This document shows, piece after piece, positions 57,372-64,000 of a stretch of DNA of 64,000 nucleotides (positions are counted from its first letter, which is position 1; each line of letters starts with the position of its first letter). A program made the translations under genes and the position numbers. This stretch comes from Candidatus Yaniella excrementavium. Its GTDB lineage: Bacteria; Actinomycetota; Actinomycetes; Actinomycetales; Micrococcaceae. Below the pieces are notes generated by a model. The model had not been told where the DNA came from, searched no databases, and worked only from the letters and a program-made list of their open reading frames with translations. The stretch spans positions 1-64,000 of the forward strand of contig DXCT01000044.1 of NCBI GenBank assembly GCA_019115865.1, given 5' to 3'.

Positions 57372-57388
57372 CCAATGTGTCTTTCACC

Positions 57389-57658
57389 TTATTTGCGTAG
57401 ACCCAAACGTTCGATCAATGAACGATAACGTTCAATATTTTCGGAGTAGAGGTACTGCAACATACGACGACGGCGACCAACCAGGGCCATCAGGCCGCGA
57501 CGGGTGTGGTGGTCGTGTGGGTGATCCTTGAGGTGTGCAGTCAGATTCGAAATACGACGAGATAGTACAGCGACCTGCACTTCTGGTGAGCCTGTGTCAC
57601 CTTCATGGGTGGCGTATTCTTCAATAATCTGCTGTTTTACTTCACGGGAAATCGACAT
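57389..57658 (-). CDS. rpsO: 30S ribosomal protein S15
   Basis: Primary rRNA-binding protein of the small-subunit platform, 89 residues, with [32 protein letters not shown] as the signature. AAGGAGT lies before the ATG. It lies upstream of pnp, as in most bacteria. Confidence 0.98.
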   Translation of the reverse strand: MSISREVKQQIIEEYATHEGDTGSPEVQVAVLSRRISNLTAHLKDHPHDHHTRRGLMALVGRRRRMLQYLYSENIERYRSLIERLGLRK

Positions 57659-57762
57659 GAAAAACTCCTTGAGAGTTGTACCGCGATCAGTCTGAGACCG
57701 AAGGTTCGGCCGGCGCCGCCACCGCGGACCACAGCGGACACCAACGCTTTACATTACCACCT

Positions 57763-58551
57763 TCACGCTGAAGCGCCCAACTTAGCTCGTTGCATACGCC
57801 ACGCGGAAGTGACGTATGGGATGCGGATCGTGGCGCTTTTTTCAAACCCCAGATGCTCCAGCAGATACCAATTGAGGTTTTCATGCATACGTTGTCGCTG
57901 CTTGTCGTGGGTCCGAAGATAGAATGCCCGGGACATCATGAGCTGATGAATTTGTTCAACGGACAGGGGTTGTTCCCAGTACCACCACTTGCCTTTCGGC
58001 TGAGTAAAACAAGAGGTCACTTCGGGTGGGCTCCCCGCAGGGTGGATGTCGCCTGAGTGCATGATTTTGCAGAGTCGCAAAACCCACGCCTCAGATGTAT
58101 CGATTTGATGATGCACGATGCCGAATACGCCGTCATCCGCAAGTAATTCCGCGACTTTCAGGCAGCCCTCTACAGTATCAATCCAGTGCCAGGCCTGGGC
58201 TGCGACGACGAGTTGTGCTTGCCATTGTGCGGTGTCGAGTGTCTCGACTCGCGAGACTACGATGTCAACTTCCGGATATTCTTGCGCTAGGACCGACAGC
58301 ATATTCGCCGCAGGGTCAACCGCCACAACATCCCATCCGGCGGCAACCAGTTGTGCAGAAAACAGTCCCGTCCCAGCGCCGAGATCGACAGCAAGACCTG
58401 GGTGCTGATGCGTCAGAAAATCGAGTATTTCGGGCTGATAACCGGGGCGCACTCCGTGATAGAGATCAGCTTGAGCAGTATCAAACGCCAGAGTGTAGCG
58501 GTGGCGAGCATCTTGGCTGAGTTTGGGGGCGACAGTGGGACGGGTAGACAA
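57763..58551 (-). CDS. class I SAM-dependent methyltransferase
   Basis: A 262-residue methyltransferase of the ubiE/Tam-like fold. SAM motif I is VDLGAGTGLFSAQL near 55-68, with AVDPAANML after it. The C-terminal part HLGFEKSATIRIPYVTSAWRMQRA is typical of small-molecule methyltransferases of actinobacteria. Substrate unknown. It lies between ribF and rpsO, with a few bases after ribF. Confidence 0.85.
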   Translation of the reverse strand: MSTRPTVAPKLSQDARHRYTLAFDTAQADLYHGVRPGYQPEILDFLTHQHPGLAVDLGAGTGLFSAQLVAAGWDVVAVDPAANMLSVLAQEYPEVDIVVSRVETLDTAQWQAQLVVAAQAWHWIDTVEGCLKVAELLADDGVFGIVHHQIDTSEAWVLRLCKIMHSGDIHPAGSPPEVTSCFTQPKGKWWYWEQPLSVEQIHQLMMSRAFYLRTHDKQRQRMHENLNWYLLEHLGFEKSATIRIPYVTSAWRMQRAKLGASA

Positions 58552-58557
58552 GGATGC

Positions 58558-59541
58558 TTAGCTCCGCGGTTGTGGCGCGTCAATCTCGGGGGCTTTGCCG
58601 GATAGAATATCGCCGGCTTGACGAACATCGTTATCCATCTGCTCGACGAGATCATCAATCCCTGTGAAGGCTTTCATACCCCGTATACGTGCAACGAATT
58701 CGACTGCACAGTGTTGACCGTATAAATTAAAATCTTCCAGCGTTTCTCCGTCTGGACGATCAAAGATATGGGCTTCAACAGTCCGTACGACGTCGTTGAA
58801 AGTTGGATTACTGCCGACCGAAATAGCGGCGGGTAGTTGATTTCCATGTTGGTCCGTGAACCAACCAGCATAGACTCCGTCTGCTGGAATCATACCCTGG
58901 GAGTCTGAAGCAAAATTCGCGGTGGGAAAGCCAAGTTCGCGACCTCGGGCATGACCGTGAACAATTTCACCTTCAACGGTGTGATATCGTCCGAGAATAC
59001 GACTGGCCTGGGCAACTTTGCCTGCTTCGAGGGTGTCCCGAACCCAGGTTGATGACCAGCGCTCTGTTTCTCCGACATCATCAACTTGAACGACGTCGAA
59101 ATTATGCACTTTGCCAAGTTTTCGCAGGGTGTTGATGTCTCCGGTATTACCGGCGCCAAAGCGGGTATCTGTTCCGACTACAACAATCTGTGCGTTGAGG
59201 GCGTCGACCAGGATATTATCTACGAAGTCTTCGGCTGTTTGGGTGGCAAAGTCCAGTGTGTAGTGGATCACCAGTGTGGCATCTACGTTGCAGGATTCCA
59301 GCAACCGGATTTTCTGGGGCAATGAGACGATTGGTACAAGGGGCTCTTCTGGTAAGTGCACAAGCCGGGGGTGTGGGTCGAAGGTGACAGCGACCGATTG
59401 TAGGTCGTGCTGTTTGGCGGTGTCATCTACGAGTTTGAGCACGGCTCGGTGCCCCCGATGTACGCCGTCGAAATTACCTAGCGTCACCACAGACGGCGGT
59501 GATGGCTGGCTAATTGCGGCGGTGCCTGCCCAATATTGCAC
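58558..59541 (-). CDS. ribF: bifunctional riboflavin kinase/FAD synthetase
   Basis: Makes FMN then FAD. The 327 residues have the nucleotidyltransferase half with TLGNFDGVHRGHRAVL near 20-35 and a C-terminal kinase half with GRELGFPTANF and PADGVYAGWF. GTG start with AGGAAG 7 nt upstream. FAD and FMN are needed by the flavoenzymes in this window. Confidence 0.97.
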   Translation of the reverse strand: MQYWAGTAAISQPSPPSVVTLGNFDGVHRGHRAVLKLVDDTAKQHDLQSVAVTFDPHPRLVHLPEEPLVPIVSLPQKIRLLESCNVDATLVIHYTLDFATQTAEDFVDNILVDALNAQIVVVGTDTRFGAGNTGDINTLRKLGKVHNFDVVQVDDVGETERWSSTWVRDTLEAGKVAQASRILGRYHTVEGEIVHGHARGRELGFPTANFASDSQGMIPADGVYAGWFTDQHGNQLPAAISVGSNPTFNDVVRTVEAHIFDRPDGETLEDFNLYGQHCAVEFVARIRGMKAFTGIDDLVEQMDNDVRQAGDILSGKAPEIDAPQPRS

Positions 59542-59575
59542 TTGGTGTCTTCCTTTGCTTAGCGAGCGGTTGACT

Positions 59576-59983
59576 CTAGGTTAGCGGTTTGGGTTGGTGT
59601 TTATACAACCAATACAAGCCGATCATGGGTAGGACCAGCGGGATGAAGCCGTACCCAATCCCGAAGGTAGACCATACTGTCGGCTCGGGAAACATTTCTG
59701 GTGTAAGGAGCGACCAAGCGCCAACGACGATCACTCCAATCAGTTCAAACCAGACGGCTAAGTGCGCTACCTGCCACGCTCTTCGACCACGAGTCGCCAA
59801 AGCAATGGTTGCAACGATGTACACCAGACCTGAGACGCCGGACAGGATAAACGCAACTGGTGCGTCGTCAAATTTTGATAGCAGTTGGAATCCGGAACGC
59901 CACGATGCCGCCAGCGCGAGTATGGCGTACACCATGACGATGATACGCCCGGCTCCGGTGGTACGGTCTGTGGTTTCAGCCAT
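59576..59983 (-). CDS. small four-helix membrane protein
   Basis: A 135-residue protein with four hydrophobic segments (about 15-32, 43-62, 71-94 and 105-128), short loops and basic residues such as TRGRRAW on one side. ATG start; it overlaps the upstream membrane gene by 8 nt. No family with known function recognised. The pair lies between ribF and truB. Confidence 0.75.
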   Translation of the reverse strand: MAETTDRTTGAGRIIVMVYAILALAASWRSGFQLLSKFDDAPVAFILSGVSGLVYIVATIALATRGRRAWQVAHLAVWFELIGVIVVGAWSLLTPEMFPEPTVWSTFGIGYGFIPLVLPMIGLYWLYKHQPKPLT

Positions 59984-60329
59984 GCCAAATCACCTGTAAT
60001 CTGTGGATCATGACCAATACGGTAGGGCCAACAGCGGCCATGACCAGATTGGACCAACGAGTTTTATCGGTAATCCCCCAGAAGAACGCTATTGGGGGCA
60101 AAATCATGGCGGTAAAAACGTATCCCCAAAACTCCCAGCCAGGGCCGTTTATGGGGATAGGCGAAAGCAAGGCGTAGACAGCGTATACCGCGAGATATAG
60201 TTCAACTGCCGCTAATGAGAGGATTGATGAGTCTGCCGGGTAATTCCGAAAGATCGTAGCGATGATGCAGATGACCCCTGAGAGAGCGCCGACAGTCGCG
60301 CCGGTCAAGAACCAGCCGTCGAGGATCAT
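59976..60329 (-). CDS. small membrane protein paired with the next gene
   Basis: A 117-residue integral membrane protein: MILDGWFLTGATVGALSGVICIIATIF starts the first of about four hydrophobic segments. It overlaps truB as ATGA and the next membrane gene by 8 nt, so it is translationally coupled on both sides. No function can be assigned. Confidence 0.75.
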   Translation of the reverse strand: MILDGWFLTGATVGALSGVICIIATIFRNYPADSSILSLAAVELYLAVYAVYALLSPIPINGPGWEFWGYVFTAMILPPIAFFWGITDKTRWSNLVMAAVGPTVLVMIHRLQVIWHG

Positions 60330-61246
60330 GCAGTTGCTCCAGTGATATCTGCCATAGTGGCGAATACGATTTCTGGTTTTGCTTCAGTCTTGTTAGCCCG
60401 TTCTGCATCAGTAATCAATGCGATGACTCTCCCATTGGCCAAATGCGCTGCGCTGAGTCCGGTGGATTCTGAAGCAGCGATACGACGCCCGTGCACCAGG
60501 TCTGTTGCTTCAGCTTGCGTGACTGTACGTGTTGAAAACAGTTTTGCGGTTGCCGTTGAAATATCGGTGTAGCGGAATTCTTGCCCGAGTTCCTCAAGCG
60601 TGACAGCGTCATTTACGTGATAAGGTCCGACTGCTGTCCGTCGTAAAAAGGTCAAGTAACCGCCGGTTTGTAGCGCTTCGCCTAAATCTCTGGCCAAGGC
60701 TCGAATGTATGTCCCGGGAGTGCAGACCACCTCAACATCGATGTCTATGGTCTTACCGTCTGGAGCTCGATGAATCGCTTCGATATCAAAACGGTGAATA
60801 GTGACTTCACGAGCTGGAATATCAACGGATTCACCTTCGCGTACGCGCTGGTAAGCGCGTTTACCATCAATTTTGATGGCTGAGACTGCAGAGGGCACCT
60901 GTTGAATGGTGCCGGTGAGATCGTTGATGGCGCTGTCGATGTGTTCAACTGTAACGGCGTTGGCTAAACGTGTTTGGATGACCTCGCCGTCGGCGTCGTC
61001 TGTGGTGGTGTTCTGACCGAGACGGATTGTTGCTCGATATGTTTTAGTGGTCTCTACAATGTAGGTGAGCAAACGGGTGGCCTTGTTAAACCCGATGACC
61101 AGCATTCCTGTAGCCATCGGGTCCAACGTGCCTGCATGACCGACTTTTCGAGTACCGGCAATTTTGCGGGTACGGGACACCACATCGTGGGAGGTCCAAC
61201 CCGCAGGCTTATCTACCAGTATCAGTCCCGAAACCAGTCCAGTCAT
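60326..61246 (-). CDS. truB: tRNA pseudouridine synthase B
   Basis: Makes pseudouridine 55 in tRNA. The 306 residues have LVDKPAGWTSHDVV and the catalytic Asp in GHAGTLDPMATGML. The C-terminal domain is of the actinobacterial type, partly PUA-like. It lies 3 nt after rbfA. Confidence 0.96.
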   Translation of the reverse strand: MTGLVSGLILVDKPAGWTSHDVVSRTRKIAGTRKVGHAGTLDPMATGMLVIGFNKATRLLTYIVETTKTYRATIRLGQNTTTDDADGEVIQTRLANAVTVEHIDSAINDLTGTIQQVPSAVSAIKIDGKRAYQRVREGESVDIPAREVTIHRFDIEAIHRAPDGKTIDIDVEVVCTPGTYIRALARDLGEALQTGGYLTFLRRTAVGPYHVNDAVTLEELGQEFRYTDISTATAKLFSTRTVTQAEATDLVHGRRIAASESTGLSAAHLANGRVIALITDAERANKTEAKPEIVFATMADITGATA

Positions 61247-61249
61247 GTG

Positions 61250-61663
61250 TTATTCCTTATATGGGTCTTCGTCACCTGCATAGGTTGCGGAATCGCGCTG
61301 AGCTGCGATTTCTGCGTCCCGTGCTTTGGCTTCGCGCAATACTTCTTCGAGCTGTGCTGCACTTTCGGGCACTGTATCCCGGATGAGTTCCAGGGTTGGA
61401 ACTAACCGAATATTGAGGCCTCTGCCCATTTCTCGACGTAACAAGCCACGGTTTTCTTCCATGGCTTGGTGAGCAGACGCTACCGTATCTTCGTCACCGA
61501 GAACGGTGTAGTAGACGGTGGCTTGCTGCAGGTCGTTGGTGACACGTGCCTCTGTGAGGGTAACGTTGTCAATGCGGTCATCCTTGACCGTTTTCTGTAA
61601 AGCCTCGGCAAGAATAACTTTGATGCGCTGTGCCAACCTTGCGGCACGTGTGTGATCTGCCAT
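61250..61663 (-). CDS. rbfA: ribosome-binding factor A
   Basis: Late 30S maturation factor, 137 residues, KH-like fold with LAQRIKVILAEALQ, VTLTEARVTNDLQQATVYYTVLG and IRLVPTLELIRDTVPE. ACAGGAG lies before the ATG. It lies between infB and truB, the usual order. Confidence 0.97.
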   Translation of the reverse strand: MADHTRAARLAQRIKVILAEALQKTVKDDRIDNVTLTEARVTNDLQQATVYYTVLGDEDTVASAHQAMEENRGLLRREMGRGLNIRLVPTLELIRDTVPESAAQLEEVLREAKARDAEIAAQRDSATYAGDEDPYKE

Positions 61664-61684
61664 TGTAGATCTCCTGTGGTGTGG

Positions 61685-61715
61685 GCCCGCGGTGCCCGTT
61701 ATGGGCGCCGCGGGC
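61685..61715 (-). other. hairpin between infB and rbfA
   Basis: GCCCGCGG (61685-61692) pairs with CCGCGGGC (61708-61715), with inner GCCC/GGGC pairing. It starts 7 nt past the infB stop, with no T run, so it is more likely a processing or stabilising stem in the operon. Confidence 0.5.
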
Positions 61716-61722
61716 GTGCAAG

Positions 61723-64000
61723 TTAGTCGCGTGGCTTCTCTTGCATCTCATAGTTTTCGATGATGTCGCCTTCGCGGATGTCATTGCTCTTACCAAGTCC
61801 GATACCGCATTCGAAGCCCTCACGGACTTCGGTGACATCGTCAGTGAAACGGCGCAGCGACGTAATCGTCACGTTATCGCCGACCACCTTACCGTCACGG
61901 AGCAACCGCGCCTGTGTGTTCCGGCGCATGATGCCCGATGAAACCATCGAACCTGCGATCGTACCGGCCTTCGATGAGCGGAAGATCTCGCGAACTTCGG
62001 CGCGGCCGAGGACCACTTCTTCGTAGATTGGCTTGAGCATGCCTTTGAGCGCCAATTCGATGTCGTCAATGACGTCGTAGATGACATTGTAGAAGCGCAT
62101 ATCGACGCCTTCTTCATCCGCGATTTCGTTGACTCGTTCTGCTGGGCGAACGTTGAATCCGATGATGATTGCGTTGTCAACGGTTGCCAGGTTGACGTCG
62201 TTCTGTGTGATAGCACCGACACCGCGGTGAATAACACGGAGTTGAACTTCGTCTTCGCCCCCAACATCGACTTGCATAAGCGAATCTTCAAGTGCTTCAA
62301 CCGGACCGGATGCGTCACCTTTAATAATGAGGTTGAGCGTATCCAGCTTGCCTTCGGCAACTGCTTGGTCAAACTCTTCCAGGGTGATGCGTTTACGTCG
62401 ACGGGCCAGTGTGGCGTTGCGTTTGACTGTCTCGCGGCGCTCAGCAATCTGCCGGGCGGTGCGTTCGTCGTTGGTTACCAGGAAGACGTCGCCTGCACGA
62501 GGCACGCTGGAGAGGCCAAGGACCTGTACCGGACGTGACGGAAGTGCCTCGCTAACGTTTTCACCATATTCGTCAAACATCGCACGGACACGACCGTGTG
62601 CGTCTCCGACCACTACCGTGTCTCCTACTCGGAGCGTACCGGTTTGCACAAGCACGGTCGCAACCGGCCCCCGGCCACGATCAAGGTTTGCCTCAATCGC
62701 CACACCGCGTGCGTCACGATCTGGGTTTGCGTTGAGTTCAAGGGCCGCGTCTGCGGTCAACAGGACTGATTCAAGTAGGCCATCAATATTCTGGTTCTTC
62801 AGAGCAGATATTTCCACGAACATGGTGTCGCCACCGTATTCTTCAGGGACAAGACCGTACTCAGAGAGTTCACCGCGGATACGATCCGGGTTCGCGCCTT
62901 CCTTATCAACCTTGTTAATGGCAACTACGATGGGCACTTCAGCCGCTTTAGCGTGGTTGAGTGCTTCAATTGTTTGCGGCATAACACCGTCGTCCGCTGC
63001 TACTACGAGCACGGCGATATCAGTAACTTTGGCACCGCGGGCACGCATAGCAGTAAACGCTTCGTGACCCGGGGTATCAATAATTGTCACCGAACGGTCT
63101 TTGCCTTCATGTTCAACGTTGACCTGATATGCACCAATGTGCTGAGTAATGCCACCGGCCTCAGACTCACGAACTCGCGCTTTACGAATAGCGTCCAACG
63201 TACGAGTCTTACCGTGGTCAACGTGACCCATCACAGTCACCACGGCTGGGCGAGCCATCATGTCTTCCGCTGCGTCTTCATCATCGAGATCGATGTCAAA
63301 GTCGTCGAGGATTTCACGGTCTTCGTCTTCTGGAGAGACAATTTCGACCTGATAGCCGATTTCAGCGCCCAGTACCTCAAAGGTGTCCTCGTCTAATGAC
63401 TGGTTTGTGGTAGCCATTTCACCGAGGTGGAATAGCACCGTTACCAGTGCTGCCGGATCTGCCTTAATTTTATCTGCGAGATCGGCAATTGAGGAGCCGC
63501 GGCGAAGGCGAATAACGGTACTGCCGTCGCCCTTGGGGACCTTCACACCACCGATGACCGGTGCCTGTTGGTGCTGATCGTCTTGACGCTGACGCTTCTT
63601 GGAACGGCGACGACGACCGGTCTGTGGGCCACGACCGAATGCACCCTGAGGTGAACCGCGACCGGGGCCGCGACGTGGACCGCCACCACCGCGACGAGGA
63701 CCACCACGTCCTGCGTCTGCTGGTGCTGGTTTTTGAATTTGGTCGGGCATCATTGCCGGTGTTGGACGTGGACCAGACTCACGTGGTTGCTGCGGTTTGG
63801 CACCTGATTTTTGACCTGGCTTTGGTCCTGCTTTTGCCGGACCCTTACTTGGGCCAGGTTTTGGCGCTCCACGTCCTGCTGGACGTGGGCCTCCACCGCG
63901 TTCTTGCCGCATTCCCTGCTGTGGAGCGAACGGGTTGTTTCCCGGACGAGGTGCCCCACCGCGTGGGCCAGGCCGTGGTGCCGTCGTATCTTGCTTTGTC
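61723..64000 (-). CDS. infB: translation initiation factor IF-2 (N-terminus outside window)
   Basis: GTPase that places initiator tRNA on the 30S subunit. The frame runs to the window edge without a stop, so the protein is partial. An ATG at 63912 is internal, because the same low-complexity Pro/Arg/Gly composition continues upstream to the edge. The visible part has a Gly/Pro/Arg-rich N-terminal segment, an IF2N region, G1 [20 protein letters not shown], and the C-terminal initiator-tRNA-binding domain. Downstream is rbfA. Confidence 0.97.
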   Translation of the reverse strand, partial: TKQDTTAPRPGPRGGAPRPGNNPFAPQQGMRQERGGGPRPAGRGAPKPGPSKGPAKAGPKPGQKSGAKPQQPRESGPRPTPAMMPDQIQKPAPADAGRGGPRRGGGGPRRGPGRGSPQGAFGRGPQTGRRRRSKKRQRQDDQHQQAPVIGGVKVPKGDGSTVIRLRRGSSIADLADKIKADPAALVTVLFHLGEMATTNQSLDEDTFEVLGAEIGYQVEIVSPEDEDREILDDFDIDLDDEDAAEDMMARPAVVTVMGHVDHGKTRTLDAIRKARVRESEAGGITQHIGAYQVNVEHEGKDRSVTIIDTPGHEAFTAMRARGAKVTDIAVLVVAADDGVMPQTIEALNHAKAAEVPIVVAINKVDKEGANPDRIRGELSEYGLVPEEYGGDTMFVEISALKNQNIDGLLESVLLTADAALELNANPDRDARGVAIEANLDRGRGPVATVLVQTGTLRVGDTVVVGDAHGRVRAMFDEYGENVSEALPSRPVQVLGLSSVPRAGDVFLVTNDERTARQIAERRETVKRNATLARRRKRITLEEFDQAVAEGKLDTLNLIIKGDASGPVEALEDSLMQVDVGGEDEVQLRVIHRGVGAITQNDVNLATVDNAIIIGFNVRPAERVNEIADEEGVDMRFYNVIYDVIDDIELALKGMLKPIYEEVVLGRAEVREIFRSSKAGTIAGSMVSSGIMRRNTQARLLRDGKVVGDNVTITSLRRFTDDVTEVREGFECGIGLGKSNDIREGDIIENYEMQEKPRD

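Overview
The window is a stretch of actinobacterial chromosome, most like a Micrococcaceae member (Arthrobacter, Yaniella or Enteractinococcus relatives) with only moderate G+C. Four things point there: an actinobacterial-type rRNA leader with the boxA-like GTTTGAGAACTC; the order recA-recX-miaB-miaA-dapF position-methyltransferase-hflX-dinG-LysM-his; the order cinA-pgsA-ftsK-rnj-dapA...dapB-pnp-rpsO-ribF-truB-rbfA-infB; and bifunctional PriA, ClgR, DUF3046 and SseB-family genes. I see no insertion sequence, prophage, CRISPR array or tRNA gene. Coding density is high and most genes are on the minus strand. The genus is an inference.

Layout. 1-848: 5' end of a 16S rRNA gene (minus, leaving the window), its long G/U-rich leader with candidate promoters, and the tyrS terminator. 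849-6004: tyrS, a HelD-type helicase and argH. 6249-7506: an ankyrin protein and a lipoprotein on the plus strand. 7588-13498: the arginine operon argCJBDFR (minus), with candidate ArgR half-sites upstream. 13593-14588: a quinone oxidoreductase. 14665-18435: pheST plus an unlisted 48-residue membrane protein coupled to pheT. 18591-27218: a leucine/branched-acyl-CoA catabolic locus (FadD and TetR on minus; acyl-CoA carboxylase beta and alpha, acyl-CoA dehydrogenase, MaoC hydratase and CitE-like lyase on plus), matching the M. tuberculosis Rv2498c-Rv2506 set without scoA/scoB. 27234-30215: a NUDIX hydrolase, then a flavin monooxygenase/FMN reductase/MarR operon with paired operators. 30216-34519: sseB-priA-small membrane gene-hisH-hisB-hisC. 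34582-38602: LysM protein, dinG-like helicase, hflX.

38818-46651: an RsmC-like methyltransferase, a DapF homologue that has lost both catalytic cysteines, miaA, miaB, recX, recA, DUF3046, clgR (with a sigma-H-like promoter), cinA and pgsA. 46630-54823: ftsK, rnj, dapA, a plus-strand membrane acyltransferase-like gene, a TPR membrane protein and dapB. 54946-64000: pnp, rpsO, a methyltransferase, ribF, two small membrane proteins, truB, rbfA and the C-terminal part of infB.

No wholly new multi-gene system is evident; most of the window is core metabolism and information processing. The strongest points for a second look are the catalytically dead-looking DapF (39436-40347), the palindrome-rich promoter of the monooxygenase operon (27782-27841), the sigma-H-like clgR promoter overlapping a 16-bp palindrome (45422-45450), the TetR operator of the leucine locus (21020-21045), the boxA-like element in the pheS leader, and short membrane genes missed by length cut-offs. 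Several genes have a TANNNT box 6-7 nt before the start and no Shine-Dalgarno sequence, which suggests leaderless mRNAs.
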